Part shown: positions 8,513-17,604 of the stretch, one piece after another
Layout: every line of letters begins with the position of its first letter
Position numbering within the stretch: position 1 is the first letter of the stretch
Source of the DNA: JAOPZW01 sp963788935
Lineage (GTDB): Bacteria > Actinomycetota > Thermoleophilia > Solirubrobacterales > Solirubrobacteraceae
NCBI GenBank assembly: GCA_963788935.1
Contig: CAWBIM010000004.1
Span: 744,001-808,000, forward strand
DNA length: 64,000 nucleotides
Direction: 5' to 3'
Program-made: the position numbers and the translations under genes
The notes under the pieces: generated by a model
Seen by the model: only the letters and a program-made list of their open reading frames with translations
Database searches by the model: none
What the model was told of the DNA's origin: nothing

Positions 8513-9628
8513 TCAGGGCAGGGCCAGGTCCCCGACCGGCAGCGCGAGCTGCCCGGTGACCGGCGGCCGGGCCGGCGGCCGGTCGGGCGCGACGCCCTCG
8601 AACGACGCCACCCGCACGCCGATCAGGCGCACCGGCCGCGGCGGGCGGTTCTCCTCGAGCAGGTCGAGCGCGATCGCCGTGACCCGCTCGAGCTCGTTCG
8701 TGTGCTCCTCGATCGAGCGGTCGCGGGTGATGTTCGTGAAGTCGTCGTAGCGCAGCTTGATGCCGATCGTGCGGCCCTTCGTCCCCTTGCGCTGGAGGCC
8801 CTCGCACACGTCCGCCGCGAGCTTGCGCACGGTGGAGCGCAGCGTCTCGAAGTCGTCGACGTCGGTGTCGAACGTCGTCTCGCTCGACCGGCTCTTGGCC
8901 AGGCGCGAGGACTCGACGGGCGAGTCGTCGTGGAACTCGGCCCGCGCCTTGAGCCACTGCCCCATGCGCGCGCCGAAGCGCGCGACCAGCACCGACTCCG
9001 CCACCGCCTGGAGGTGGGCGATCGTCGTGATCCCCATCTGCTCGAGCCGCTCCTGGGTGCGCGGCCCGATGCCCTGCAGCAGGCGCGTCGGGGCCGGGGC
9101 GAACCGCACGGCCGCGTCCGCGCGCGAGAGCACGACGAACCCGGCGGGCTTGTCCGCGTCGCTGGCCGTCTTGGCCACGAGGCGGCTCGGCCCGACCCCC
9201 ACCGAGATCGTGATCCCGGTCTCCGCGCGCACCTCGGCGACGAGCGCCCGCAGGACGCGCAACGGCTTCTCCACCGCCGTGACGTCGGCGTACGCCTCGT
9301 CGAGCGAGACGTGCTGCATCGGGCTCGCGAGGCGGTCGGCGACGAGGGCCCAGACCTCCGCGGACTTCTCGCGGTAGGCGGCGAAGTCGGGCGGGATCAC
9401 GATCGCCTGCGGGCAGAGCCGCCGGGCGCGCGAGGCGGGCATCGCCGAGCCGACCCCGAACTTCCGCGCCTCGTAGGACGCCGTCGTCACGACCGCCCGC
9501 GGCCCGGAGCCCGCGACGATGACCGGCTGGCCCTGGAGCTCGGGCCGCCGCAGCAGCTCGACGGTCGCGTAGAACGCGTCGCAGTCCATGTGGACGATCA
9601 CGCGCCGGGGTGCGGACGGCTCGGGCAC
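8513..9628 (-). CDS. dinB: DNA polymerase IV (Y family)
   Basis: 371-residue Y-family polymerase for error-prone translesion synthesis. The catalytic acidic residues are present in IVHMDCDAFYATVE and SLDEAYADVT. Palm, fingers and thumb end near residue 240, followed by the little-finger domain (SSETTFDTDVDDFETL onward) to about 350. The C-terminal end, LPVGDLALP, resembles the beta-clamp binding peptide of DinB. The GTG start at 9628 gives the normal N-terminus. A -10-like TACGCT lies 8 nt upstream. No LexA box was recognised. Confidence 0.95.
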   Translation of the reverse strand: MPEPSAPRRVIVHMDCDAFYATVELLRRPELQGQPVIVAGSGPRAVVTTASYEARKFGVGSAMPASRARRLCPQAIVIPPDFAAYREKSAEVWALVADRLASPMQHVSLDEAYADVTAVEKPLRVLRALVAEVRAETGITISVGVGPSRLVAKTASDADKPAGFVVLSRADAAVRFAPAPTRLLQGIGPRTQERLEQMGITTIAHLQAVAESVLVARFGARMGQWLKARAEFHDDSPVESSRLAKSRSSETTFDTDVDDFETLRSTVRKLAADVCEGLQRKGTKGRTIGIKLRYDDFTNITRDRSIEEHTNELERVTAIALDLLEENRPPRPVRLIGVRVASFEGVAPDRPPARPPVTGQLALPVGDLALP

Positions 9629-9636
9629 GGCCCCCG

Positions 9637-9642
9637 AGCGTA
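9637..9642 (-). promoter_or_regulatory. Probable -10 element (TACGCT) of dinB
   Basis: Read on the minus strand, TACGCT ends 8 nt before the GTG start of dinB. It belongs to the window-wide pattern of TANNNT immediately upstream of transcript-leading genes. Confidence 0.35.
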
Positions 9643-9746
9643 CGCGCCGGCCCCGACGGCGACCGTACGGCTGACCCGCGTCCGCGGCTCGACAGTGCGT
9701 CCAGCGGCCTCAAGCGCCGCCGCGCGTCGCCGAGAACCCGGACTCG

Positions 9747-12700
9747 ATGTTGTCCCCTTCCGCAGAGCCCCGCGAGCACCCACGGACCATCGGCTGGCTC
9801 GGCACGACCGCGCTGGCGATGGGCGGCTCGAACCAGAGCCTGTTCCTGATCGGCGCGCTCGTCGCCGCGCAGGGCAGCGCGGCGATCCCGCTGCTGATCC
9901 TCGGCCTGCTCATGAGCTGGGCCGCCGCGCCGGGCTGGATCGAGCTCGTGCTGATGTGGCCCAAGCGCGTCGGCGGCATCGCCGCGACCTGCGCCGAGGC
10001 CTTCCGGCCCTACAGCCCGGTCCTCGCGAACCTCACGGGCGTCTGCTACTGGTGGGGCTGGGTGCCGACCTGCGGCCTGACGGCGATGCTGTCGGCCTCC
10101 GCGCTCAAGGAGTGGTACCTGCCCGGCGCGTCGGTCCCGCTGCTCGCGAGCGGCATCGTCGTCGTGTTCTGCGCCGTGAACCTCAGCGGCGTCCGCGCCG
10201 CCGCCCGCCTCGCGGTCCCGATCGCGGGCGCCAGCGCCCTCCTCGCGCTGCTCAGCACCGTCGTGCCCGTGATCTCGGGCTCGGTCGACTGGGAGCGCGC
10301 GACGTCCTTCCACGTCGAGGCGCCGTTCCCGGGCCTGTTCGGGACGATCACGAGCGCGATGGCCGGGCTGTACCTCATCGGCTTCGCCGCGCCCGCCTTC
10401 GAGGCCGCCACGTGCCACGTCGGCGAGACGATCGACCCCAAGCGCAACGTCCCGCGCGCCGTCTACGCGGCGGCCGGCATGGCGTCGCTGTACTTCGTCG
10501 CGATCCCGGTCGTGTGGCTCGGCGCGCTCGGCACCGGGCCGATGCAGGGCGAGCTCATGACCGGCCTCGGCCCCACGTTCGCGCCGCTGCTGGCGGGCGG
10601 GGCGAAGGCGGCCGCGATCTGGTTCATGGTGCTCAACATGTTCCACGGCACGCTGCAGCCGCTCGCCGGCGCGGCGCGCACGCTCTCGCAGCTCGCCGAC
10701 GACGCGCTGCTGCCGCGGACGTTCGGCCTGCGCTCCTCACGCGATGTGCCGTGGGTCGCGACGCTCGCGACCGCCGGCGCCGCGATCGCGTTCCTCCTGC
10801 TCGGCGACCCGGTGTGGCTCATCGCGGCGGCGAACTTCTGCTACCTCATCAGCATCGGCCTGCCGAGCATCGCGGTCTGGCTGCTGCGCCGCAACGAGCC
10901 CGACCGCGACCGCCCATACCGCGCCCCGCGCGGCACGATCGGCCTCGGCGTGGTCGCCGCCGGCGGCTGGCTGCTCGCCACGCTGCTCGGCCTCGAGCAG
11001 TTCGGCCTGCCGACGGTCATCGCGAGCCTCGCGCTCGCCTACTCGGGGTCGCTGCTCTACGCCTGGCGCCGCCGCGACGAGCAGCGCCGCACCGGCGCGC
11101 CGCGGGTCGCCCGCTCGCTGCACCTCAAGCTGACCGGCGCGATGATCGCCGTGGTGGGCCTCGACGGCGCCGGCTACCTGCTCGCCGTCTCCCACCTCAC
11201 CGACCGGCAGGCGGGTTTCGTGACCGTGCTGTCGGACATCTTCGTCGCCGTGGCCATCGTCACCGTCGCCGTCGGCCTCGTCCTGCCGGGCATGATCGCC
11301 CACGCCGCCGAGCAGGTCGCCGACGCCGCCGGCCACCTCGCCCGCGGCACCGTGGCCGACCTCACCCGCGCGATGCGCGCGCTCGCCCGCGGCGACCTCG
11401 ACGGCGCCCACGCCCGCGTCGACGCGATCGACGTGACCGTCAGCTCGCGCGACGAGATGGGGCTGATGGCCGACAGCTACACGGATCTGCAGCGCGAGAT
11501 CGAGGCCGCCGCCCGCGCCCTCGACGCCGCCCGCGAGGGCCTGCGCGCGACCGAGCGCAAGCTCGGCCGCAACGCCGCCCAGCAGGCCGCCGTCGCGCGC
11601 CTCGGCATGAAGGCGCTCGAAGGCGCCGATCTCGAGGAGCTCATCGACGAGATCGCGGTCGCCGTCGGCGAGGTGCTCGACGTCGAGGTCACCGCCGTGT
11701 TCGAGTTCGACGAGATCGAGGGCAACGCCCGCCACCGCGGCAGTCGCGGGCTCGCCCCCGCCGACCGCCACGCGCGGATCGGGCTGCTCGCGGACCTGCC
11801 GGCGCTGACGGCCGAGGGGCGGGCGCTCGTCGTCGAGGACTGGACGCAGGAGCGGCGCTTCCGCATCCCCGACGCGTTCCGCAACGCCGAGGTGCGCAGC
11901 GGCGTCGCGGTGCAGGTGCCCGGCGAGCCGGGCCCGTTCGGCCTGCTGTGCGCGCAGTCGCGGTCGCTGCGGACGTTCACGCCCGAGGAGATCGACTTCC
12001 TGCGCGCGCTGGCCAACGTGCTCGCCGACGCCATCGAGCGCGTCCGGGCCGAGTCGCGCATGCGCCACCGCGCGCTGCACGACCCGCTGACGGGGCTGCC
12101 GAACCGCGCACTGTTCTCCGACCGCCTCACCCACGCCCTCGCGAGGGGCCGCCGCACCGGGGCCTCGGTCGGCGTCCTGTTCCTCGACCTCGACGACTTC
12201 AAGCTCGTCAACGACTCGCTCGGCCACGGGGCCGGCGACGAGCTCCTGTGCGCGCTCGCCCGGCGCCTCGACGGCTCCCTGCGCAGCTGCGACACCGTCG
12301 CCCGCTTCGGCGGCGACGAGTTCGTCCTCATCGCCGACGAGCTCGCCGACGCCCACGAGGCGCTCGCGATCGCCGAGCGCACGCTCGGGGCCCTCGAGGC
12401 GCCGTTCCACATCGCCGGGGTCGAGCACTTCGTGTCGGCGTCGCTCGGCGTGGCCGTCGCGCACGCCGGGGAGCGCGACGCGGAGGACCTCATCCGCGAG
12501 GCGGACGCCGCGATGTACCGCGCCAAGGAGCGCGGCCGCGGGACGGCCGAGCTCTACGACGAGCCGATGCGCGCGCAGGCCACCGCCCGGCTGCGCACCG
12601 AGAACGAGCTGCGCCGCGCCCTCGAGCACGACGAGCTGCGCCTGCACTACCAGCCGATCGTGGAGCTCGAGACCGGCCGGATGGTCGCCGTCGAGGCGCT

Positions 12701-13379
12701 CGTCCGCTGGCAGCACCCCGAGCGCGGGCTGCTCGCCCCCGGCGAGTTCATCCCCGTCGCCGAGGAGAGCGGCCTGATCGTCGCGCTCGGCGAGTGGGTG
12801 TTCCGCGCCGCCTGCCGCCAGTCCGCCGCGTGGGCGGCCGGCGCCGGCGAGCGCCCGGGGCTGCCGATCTCGTTCAACCTGTCGGCCAAGCAGGTCTTCA
12901 CGCCCGGCCTGGTCGAGCGCTTCGAGCGGATCATCGCCGAGACCGGCGTCGACCCGGCGTCGCTGCGGGCCGAGATCACCGAGAGCGCGATCATGGAGGA
13001 GACCGACGCCAGCGTCGCGACGCTCCACGCGCTGCGCGCGCTGGGCATCACGCTCGTCCTCGACGACTTCGGCACCGGCTACAGCTCGCTGGCCTACGTC
13101 CGGCGCTTCCCGATCGACGTCCTGAAGGTCGACCGCTCCTTCGTGGCGGACCTCGACAGCGACGACGCCGAGGACGCGGGCGCGATCGTCGAGGCGATCG
13201 TCAGCATGGCCCGCGGCCTGCGGGTGGAGGTCGTCGCCGAGGGCATCGAGACCGCGGCGCACGCCGAGCGCCTCATCGCCCTCGGCTGCACGACCGGGCA
13301 GGGCTTCCTCTACGCGCGGCCCGTGCCGCCCGAGGAGGTCCCGGCGCTGATGGGCCGGGCCCTCGCCGCCACGGTCTGA
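9747..13379 (+). CDS. APC permease-HAMP-GAF-GGDEF-EAL fusion
   Basis: 1210-residue membrane protein joining an amino-acid-permease-like unit to cyclic-di-GMP enzymes. Residues 15-440 form an APC-superfamily permease (first helix with LGTTALAMGGSNQSLFLIG). Two further membrane helices follow at about 463-480 and 490-515. A HAMP/linker coiled coil spans about 516-605, a GAF domain 612-765, a diguanylate cyclase domain 775-935 and an EAL phosphodiesterase domain 955-1195. The GGDEF motif (855-859) is intact, with an inhibitory RxxD site (RSCD, 846-849) five residues before it. The EAL motif (983-985), NLSAKQ, DDFGTGYSS and EGIET are also intact. Both activities look possible. The design suggests that transport or binding of a solute controls c-di-GMP turnover; that is inference. 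Confidence 0.92.
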   Translation: MLSPSAEPREHPRTIGWLGTTALAMGGSNQSLFLIGALVAAQGSAAIPLLILGLLMSWAAAPGWIELVLMWPKRVGGIAATCAEAFRPYSPVLANLTGVCYWWGWVPTCGLTAMLSASALKEWYLPGASVPLLASGIVVVFCAVNLSGVRAAARLAVPIAGASALLALLSTVVPVISGSVDWERATSFHVEAPFPGLFGTITSAMAGLYLIGFAAPAFEAATCHVGETIDPKRNVPRAVYAAAGMASLYFVAIPVVWLGALGTGPMQGELMTGLGPTFAPLLAGGAKAAAIWFMVLNMFHGTLQPLAGAARTLSQLADDALLPRTFGLRSSRDVPWVATLATAGAAIAFLLLGDPVWLIAAANFCYLISIGLPSIAVWLLRRNEPDRDRPYRAPRGTIGLGVVAAGGWLLATLLGLEQFGLPTVIASLALAYSGSLLYAWRRRDEQRRTGAPRVARSLHLKLTGAMIAVVGLDGAGYLLAVSHLTDRQAGFVTVLSDIFVAVAIVTVAVGLVLPGMIAHAAEQVADAAGHLARGTVADLTRAMRALARGDLDGAHARVDAIDVTVSSRDEMGLMADSYTDLQREIEAAARALDAAREGLRATERKLGRNAAQQAAVARLGMKALEGADLEELIDEIAVAVGEVLDVEVTAVFEFDEIEGNARHRGSRGLAPADRHARIGLLADLPALTAEGRALVVEDWTQERRFRIPDAFRNAEVRSGVAVQVPGEPGPFGLLCAQSRSLRTFTPEEIDFLRALANVLADAIERVRAESRMRHRALHDPLTGLPNRALFSDRLTHALARGRRTGASVGVLFLDLDDFKLVNDSLGHGAGDELLCALARRLDGSLRSCDTVARFGGDEFVLIADELADAHEALAIAERTLGALEAPFHIAGVEHFVSASLGVAVAHAGERDAEDLIREADAAMYRAKERGRGTAELYDEPMRAQATARLRTENELRRALEHDELRLHYQPIVELETGRMVAVEALVRWQHPERGLLAPGEFIPVAEESGLIVALGEWVFRAACRQSAAWAAGAGERPGLPISFNLSAKQVFTPGLVERFERIIAETGVDPASLRAEITESAIMEETDASVATLHALRALGITLVLDDFGTGYSSLAYVRRFPIDVLKVDRSFVADLDSDDAEDAGAIVEAIVSMARGLRVEVVAEGIETAAHAERLIALGCTTGQGFLYARPVPPEEVPALMGRALAATV

Positions 13380-13391
13380 GCGCCGCCCGGC

Positions 13392-14063
13392 TCAGCCGGC
13401 CACGAGCACCGAGCCGACCCCGGCGAACCCGAGGCGTTCCTTCGTCGCCGCCGTGAGGTCGAGCTCGCGGCCCGCGGCGTAGGGGCCGCGGTCGACGACG
13501 CGGACGCGGACCCGGCGCTCGCCGTGGCGCAGCGTCACCTTCGCGCCGCACGGCAGGCTCTTGCTCGCGACCCCGAGCGTGCCCGGCGTCAGCGTGCCGC
13601 CGCAGCCGAGCCGGCCGCCGTAGAGGCCCGGGCCGTACCACGACGCCCGCGCGCGGCGGTAGACGTTCAGGCGTCCGGCGTGGGCGCGGGCGGCCCCGGC
13701 GCGCACGCGGACCGCCGCGCTGCGCGACGCGACCGGGCGGAAGCGGAACGCGAACGCGCCGCCCGCGCCGGTGCGGTCGCGGTCGATCGTGCGCCAGCCG
13801 TCGCCCGCGCGGCGCTGGAGCGCGACGGCGCCGCCGGCGGCCATGCCGGTCACCCGCCCGGTCACGAGGGCCCGCCGGCCGGAGACGACATCGAGCTCGC
13901 GGCGGGCGATCGCGACGTCGCCCGCGGGGGGTCTGGCGCGCTCGACGGCGGCGCGGGCGTGGTCTGGACGGGCGGCCGGCGCGAGCGCTGCGGCGGCGAC
14001 GACGGCGATCGTGCCCGGCGCCGCGACGGCGCCCGCGACACGCAGGATGGCGTGCGGCTTCAT
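13392..14063 (-). CDS. Secreted RlpA-like double-psi beta-barrel protein
   Basis: 223-residue exported protein. It starts at ATG 14063, where the mRNA has a strong Shine-Dalgarno (ggaggaat) 6 nt upstream; a longer reading frame exists but lacks such support. Residues 1-30 are a signal peptide or membrane anchor. A beta-rich middle (about 45-140) carries a Gly-rich extracellular repeat, and residues 141-223 form a 3D/DPBB domain with ASWYGPGLYGG, GVASKSLPCGAKV, VVDRGPYAAGRELDLT. RlpA proteins cut naked glycan strands at the septum; the catalytic Asp and Ser/His pattern is only partly visible here. An N-acetylmuramidase-like cell wall role is likely. Confidence 0.82.
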   Translation of the reverse strand: MKPHAILRVAGAVAAPGTIAVVAAAALAPAARPDHARAAVERARPPAGDVAIARRELDVVSGRRALVTGRVTGMAAGGAVALQRRAGDGWRTIDRDRTGAGGAFAFRFRPVASRSAAVRVRAGAARAHAGRLNVYRRARASWYGPGLYGGRLGCGGTLTPGTLGVASKSLPCGAKVTLRHGERRVRVRVVDRGPYAAGRELDLTAATKERLGFAGVGSVLVAG

Positions 14064-14221
14064 GCGATTCCTCCGGTCTCGGGGGACGGACACCGCGCGC
14101 ATCGGACAACGCCGCCGGCGGCAGGCCCACGAGGGCCCGGCTCAGGCCGGAGCGGCGCGGCGCGCGGTACGACAGCGACGGACCACCGTAGCGCCGGTCC
14201 GGGCTCGTCGTGTGACGCGGA

Positions 14222-15367
14222 TCACACAGGGACGGCCGGCGGCCCGGCCGTCGGCGTGCCCGCGATCGTCAGCGCGAGCAGCAGCGCCGGGGTCGGCGCG
14301 CGCGGCGCCTCGGGCTCGTCGGCGACGTTCTCGAGCGCGATCTCGAGCAGCCGGTCGACGTAGGTCAGCAGGCGGCCGGTGTCGTCGTCGGCGCCCGTCC
14401 GGCACGCGAGGCGCGCGAGCGCGATCGACTCGGTCGGGTCGAGGCCGCGGAAGGACAGCTGCAGCGCGGTCGCGCAGTACGCGACGACGCGCTCGGCGGC
14501 GATCACCCGGGGCCCGACGGCCTGGAGGCCGGGCGCCGGGCCGAGGTCGATCGGGTCCTCCCCCGCCATGACGCGCTCGAGCTGGCCGCCCGCGATCGCC
14601 CGCACGGCGTCGGCCTCGAGGCCGACCGCCCGCGCGACGCGCAGGAAGATGAACGCCGTCGACAGCCCCGGGCCGTAGGGCATGTCGCTCGCGTAGAGGA
14701 TCCGCCCGGGCGGGATCGTGGCGAACAGCTGGAGGTGGTCGGAGACCAGCCACCACGCGGTGTCGAAGAAGAGATTCGGCAGCTCGGCGGCGTCGCGGGC
14801 GATCCAGCCGAGGTCGCTGATGCCCGCGTGGGCGAGGATCAGGCGGGCGCCGGGGTAGCGCCGCGCGAGGTCGACGACCGCCTCGCCGAGGTGCGGGATG
14901 CCGCGGCCGGCGTGGAAGAGCACGGGCATCCGGCGCTCGTCGGCGAGCGCGACGATCCGCTCCACGGCCGGGTGCGGCAGCCCGAACTCGTCCGAGCGCG
15001 GGTGGAGCTTGAACCCGCGGGCGCCCGCGTCGAGGCAGCGCTGCGCCTCGGCGACGGCGTCCTCGTGGTGCGGGCTGACGCGCGCGAGCGGCACGAGCCG
15101 GCCGCCGGACGCCGCCGTCGCCGCCAGGACCGCGTCGTTCGCCGGGCCGTAGCCGTCGGGCTCGTGCATGGCGAACACGAGCGCCCGCTGGTGGCCCGCC
15201 TGGTCCAGGCCGCCGAGGATCTCCTCCGGGGTGGCCTTGCGGCCGTCCGGGTCGTTCTGGCCGATGTGGGTGTGGGCGTCGAACCACTCCGCGTCGCCGA
15301 GCAGCTCGCGGCCGTCGCGGTAGAGCGCGTCGAGACGCGGGTCGAAGGTCGCTCCGTTGACGGGCAT
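14222..15367 (-). CDS. Amidohydrolase 2 family protein
   Basis: 381-residue TIM-barrel metal-dependent hydrolase or decarboxylase of the amidohydrolase 2 family. Metal ligands appear in order: FDAHTHIGQ (HxH, near residue 37), FKLHPRSDEFG, VLFHAGRGIPH and LILAHAGISDLG, with a late acidic residue in LYASDMPYG. The N-terminus MPVNGATFDPRLDALY is acceptable for the family. The last ~60 residues, Ala/Pro-rich, are poorly conserved. It lies between the RlpA-like gene and the sigma factor but shows no sign of tight coupling to either. Substrate unknown. Confidence 0.85.
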   Translation of the reverse strand: MPVNGATFDPRLDALYRDGRELLGDAEWFDAHTHIGQNDPDGRKATPEEILGGLDQAGHQRALVFAMHEPDGYGPANDAVLAATAASGGRLVPLARVSPHHEDAVAEAQRCLDAGARGFKLHPRSDEFGLPHPAVERIVALADERRMPVLFHAGRGIPHLGEAVVDLARRYPGARLILAHAGISDLGWIARDAAELPNLFFDTAWWLVSDHLQLFATIPPGRILYASDMPYGPGLSTAFIFLRVARAVGLEADAVRAIAGGQLERVMAGEDPIDLGPAPGLQAVGPRVIAAERVVAYCATALQLSFRGLDPTESIALARLACRTGADDDTGRLLTYVDRLLEIALENVADEPEAPRAPTPALLLALTIAGTPTAGPPAVPV

Positions 15368-15424
15368 CGGCGCGGGACCCTAGATGATCGTGGCCGCCGT
15401 CCCGCGTGCCGGACGGCGTCGGCG

Positions 15425-16012
15425 CTACGCGGCCTCGGCGACCGCCGGCGCGGGCTCGAGGTCGAGCTCGTCGCGCCGGCGCTCGAGCTCCGCGCGCATC
15501 CGCTGCAGGCCGAGCCGGACGCGGCTCTTCGCGGTCCCCAGCGGCACGCCGGAGCGCCGCGCGATCTCGTCGGCGGTCAGCCCGCCCCAGTAGGCGAGCA
15601 TGACCGCCTCGCGCTGCGGCGCGGGCAGCGTGCCGAGCGCGGCGCGGACCGTCGCGCGGTGCTCGGAGCGCTCGAACCGCGCCACGGGCTGCTCCTCGGG
15701 GCGCGCCTCGTCGCGGCCGACGGCGATCTTCAGGCGGTCGGTCGCGCGGCCCCCGGCCTGGGCGCTGCGCCACAGGTCGAGCGCGCGGCTGCGGGCCATG
15801 AGGCGCAGGTAGGCGCCGAGATCGCCCCGCCGCGCGTCGAAGCCGTTCGGGCGCCGCCAGACGCGCAGGAAGACGTCCTGGGCGACGTCCTGCGCCGCGG
15901 CAGGGTTGCCGAGCACGCGCAGCGCGGTTCCGTAGACCGCGGGCGCGTGCTCGTCGTACGCCCGGGCGAAGGTGGCGGAGTCGGAAAGGTCCATGTCGGC
16001 GGTGATCCCCAT
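15425..16012 (-). CDS. RNA polymerase sigma factor, ECF type
   Basis: 195-residue sigma-70-family factor with only regions 2 and 4. Region 2 runs about 20-95 (ARAYDEHAPAVYGTALRVLG, DVAQDVFLRVWRRP), and region 4 about 115-180, with the HTH LTADEIARRSGVPLGTAKSR. No anti-sigma gene sits directly next to it. Start at ATG 16012; an in-frame ATG six codons later is an alternative. The upstream region carries an AT-rich interleaved dyad and a TAAGGT hexamer, which could be its own promoter. Confidence 0.92.
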   Translation of the reverse strand: MGITADMDLSDSATFARAYDEHAPAVYGTALRVLGNPAAAQDVAQDVFLRVWRRPNGFDARRGDLGAYLRLMARSRALDLWRSAQAGGRATDRLKIAVGRDEARPEEQPVARFERSEHRATVRAALGTLPAPQREAVMLAYWGGLTADEIARRSGVPLGTAKSRVRLGLQRMRAELERRRDELDLEPAPAVAEAA

Positions 16013-16019
16013 CGTGCGC

Positions 16020-16049
16020 CAACCTTACACAAGTTGTTGAAGGTTGTGT
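16020..16049. promoter_or_regulatory. Interleaved dyads between divergent sigma and acyltransferase genes
   Basis: CAACCTT (16020-16026) pairs with AAGGTTG (16040-16046), and acacaa (16027-16032) pairs with ttgtgt (16044-16049). The segment is markedly AT-rich against its surroundings. On the minus strand TAAGGT inside the dyad lies 11 nt before the sigma-factor ATG. A regulator site overlapping the sigma promoter is likely. Confidence 0.4.
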
Positions 16050-16108
16050 GGATTCCTTGATTTGGCGTCGGAGTGCCGCCCGGCGCGCCGTCCGGCCACA
16101 ATCCCGGC

Positions 16109-17587
16109 ATGGCCCACCGCGATCGCCTCAGCGGCCTCGACGCCGCCTTCCTCGACCTCGAGTCGCACGGCGCGCACATGCACGTCGCGGCGATCTTCCT
16201 GTTCGCGGGCGAGGCCCCGGGCTACGACGAGCTCGTGGACGCGATCGACGCGCGCCTGCACGTCGTGCCCCGCTACCGCCAGAAGCTCGCGCACGTGCCC
16301 GCTCGGCCAGGGCCGCCCGCAGTGGGTCGACGACCCGCACTTCAACCCGCGCTACCACGTGCGCCACAGCGCGCTGCCCGCCCCGGGCGGCGACGCCGAG
16401 CTCGAGCGCATCGCGGGCCGCCTCTTCGCCCTCCCCCTCGACCGCACGAAGCCGCTGTGGGAGATGAACCTCGTCGAGGGCGTCGCGCCGGCGGCGGACG
16501 GCACGCCGCGCTTCGCGATCATCTCGAAGACCCACCACGCGCTCGTGGACGGCGTCTCCGGCGTGGACATCACCTCGGTCCTCTTCGACCCGACCCCCGA
16601 GCCGGGCGGCGGCGCGCCGCCGCCGGAACGCCCGTGGATCGCGCGCCCCGAGCCGACCGGCGCCGAGCTGCTCGCGCGCTCGCTGGCCGAGCGCGCCACC
16701 GCCCCGGGCGAGGGCCTGCGCGCGGCTCCATCACGCGAGCCGCGCGCCGCGCGCGCGCCGCCCGGCGCATCGCCGCCGGCCTCGCGGGCCTCGGGGCGAT
16801 GGCCCGCGCGGGGCTCGACCGCGCGCCCGCCACGCCGCTGAACGTCCCGATCGGCCCGCACCGGCGGTACACGTGGGTCGACGCGTCCGTCGACGAGTTC
16901 AAGGCGATCAAGAACGCCCTCGGCGGCACGCTGAACGACGTCGTGCTGAGCGCGGTCGCGCTCGCCCTCGGGCGCTGGCTGCGCGGCCGCGGCGTCGCGA
17001 CCGAGGGCCTCGTGCTGAAGGCGATGGTGCCGGTGTCGGTCCGCGCCGACGCCGAGCGGGGCGCGCTCGGCAACCGCGTCGCCGCGATGTGGGCGCCGCT
17101 GCCGGTCGGGCTCGAGGACCCGACGGCCGTCTACGCCGAGGTCCACGCGGCGATGCAGGGCCTGAAGGAGTCCGGCCAGGCGGTGGGGGCGCAGGCGCTG
17201 ACCCAGCTCGCCGACTTCGCCCCGCCGACGATCATGAGCCAGGCCGCGCGGCTGCAGGCCCGCCAGCGCTACTTCAACCTCGTCGTCACGAACGTCCCCG
17301 GCCCGCAGGTCCCGCTCTACCTGCTCGGCCACGAGCTGCTCGCGATCTACCCCGTGGTCCCGCTCGCCCGCAACCAGGCCCTCGGCATCGCGATCATGAG
17401 CTACAACGGCCGCCTCGGCTTCGGCCTGCTCGGCGACTTCGACGCGCTGCCCGACCTCGCCGACGTGGCCGACGCGCTGCGCGCCGCGATCGCCGAGCTG
17501 CGCGAGGCGGCGGGCGTCCCACCGCCCGCGGACGCGAAGCCCGCCCGCACCCGGCGGACCCGCCGCAGCACGGCCGCCGCGGGCTGA
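16109..17587 (+). CDS. WS/DGAT wax ester/triacylglycerol acyltransferase (two frameshifts)
   Basis: About 492 residues of a bifunctional wax ester synthase/acyl-CoA:diacylglycerol acyltransferase. The N-terminus (LSGLDAAFLDLESHGAHMHV) and C-terminal half (GTLNDVVLSAVALALGRWL, FNLVVTNVPGPQVPLYLLG) share one frame. The middle, with the catalytic HHALVDG (HHxxxDG), lies in another. One extra C at about 16300 and one lost base at about 16728 cancel each other, so the real gene is almost certainly intact. The start ATG at 16109 is close to the divergent sigma gene. The product would make storage lipids. The SDR and FAD genes that follow may belong to the same unit. Confidence 0.88.
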   Translation: MAHRDRLSGLDAAFLDLESHGAHMHVAAIFLFAGEAPGYDELVDAIDARLHVVPRYRQKLAHVPARPGPPAVGRRPALQPALPRAPQRAARPGRRRRARAHRGPPLRPPPRPHEAAVGDEPRRGRRAGGGRHAALRDHLEDPPRARGRRLRRGHHLGPLRPDPRAGRRRAAAGTPVDRAPRADRRRAARALAGRARHRPGRGPARGSITRAARRARAARRIAAGLAGLGAMARAGLDRAPATPLNVPIGPHRRYTWVDASVDEFKAIKNALGGTLNDVVLSAVALALGRWLRGRGVATEGLVLKAMVPVSVRADAERGALGNRVAAMWAPLPVGLEDPTAVYAEVHAAMQGLKESGQAVGAQALTQLADFAPPTIMSQAARLQARQRYFNLVVTNVPGPQVPLYLLGHELLAIYPVVPLARNQALGIAIMSYNGRLGFGLLGDFDALPDLADVADALRAAIAELREAAGVPPPADAKPARTRRTRRSTAAAG

Positions 17588-17604
17588 CCGCGATACTGGC
17601 CGCG

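Noticed and set aside
8439..10646. Long minus-strand open frame across dinB and the permease fusion, and many similar ones elsewhere
   Set aside because: High-GC shadow frames with Arg/Ala/Gly/Pro-rich low-complexity translations, opposite clearly conserved genes.
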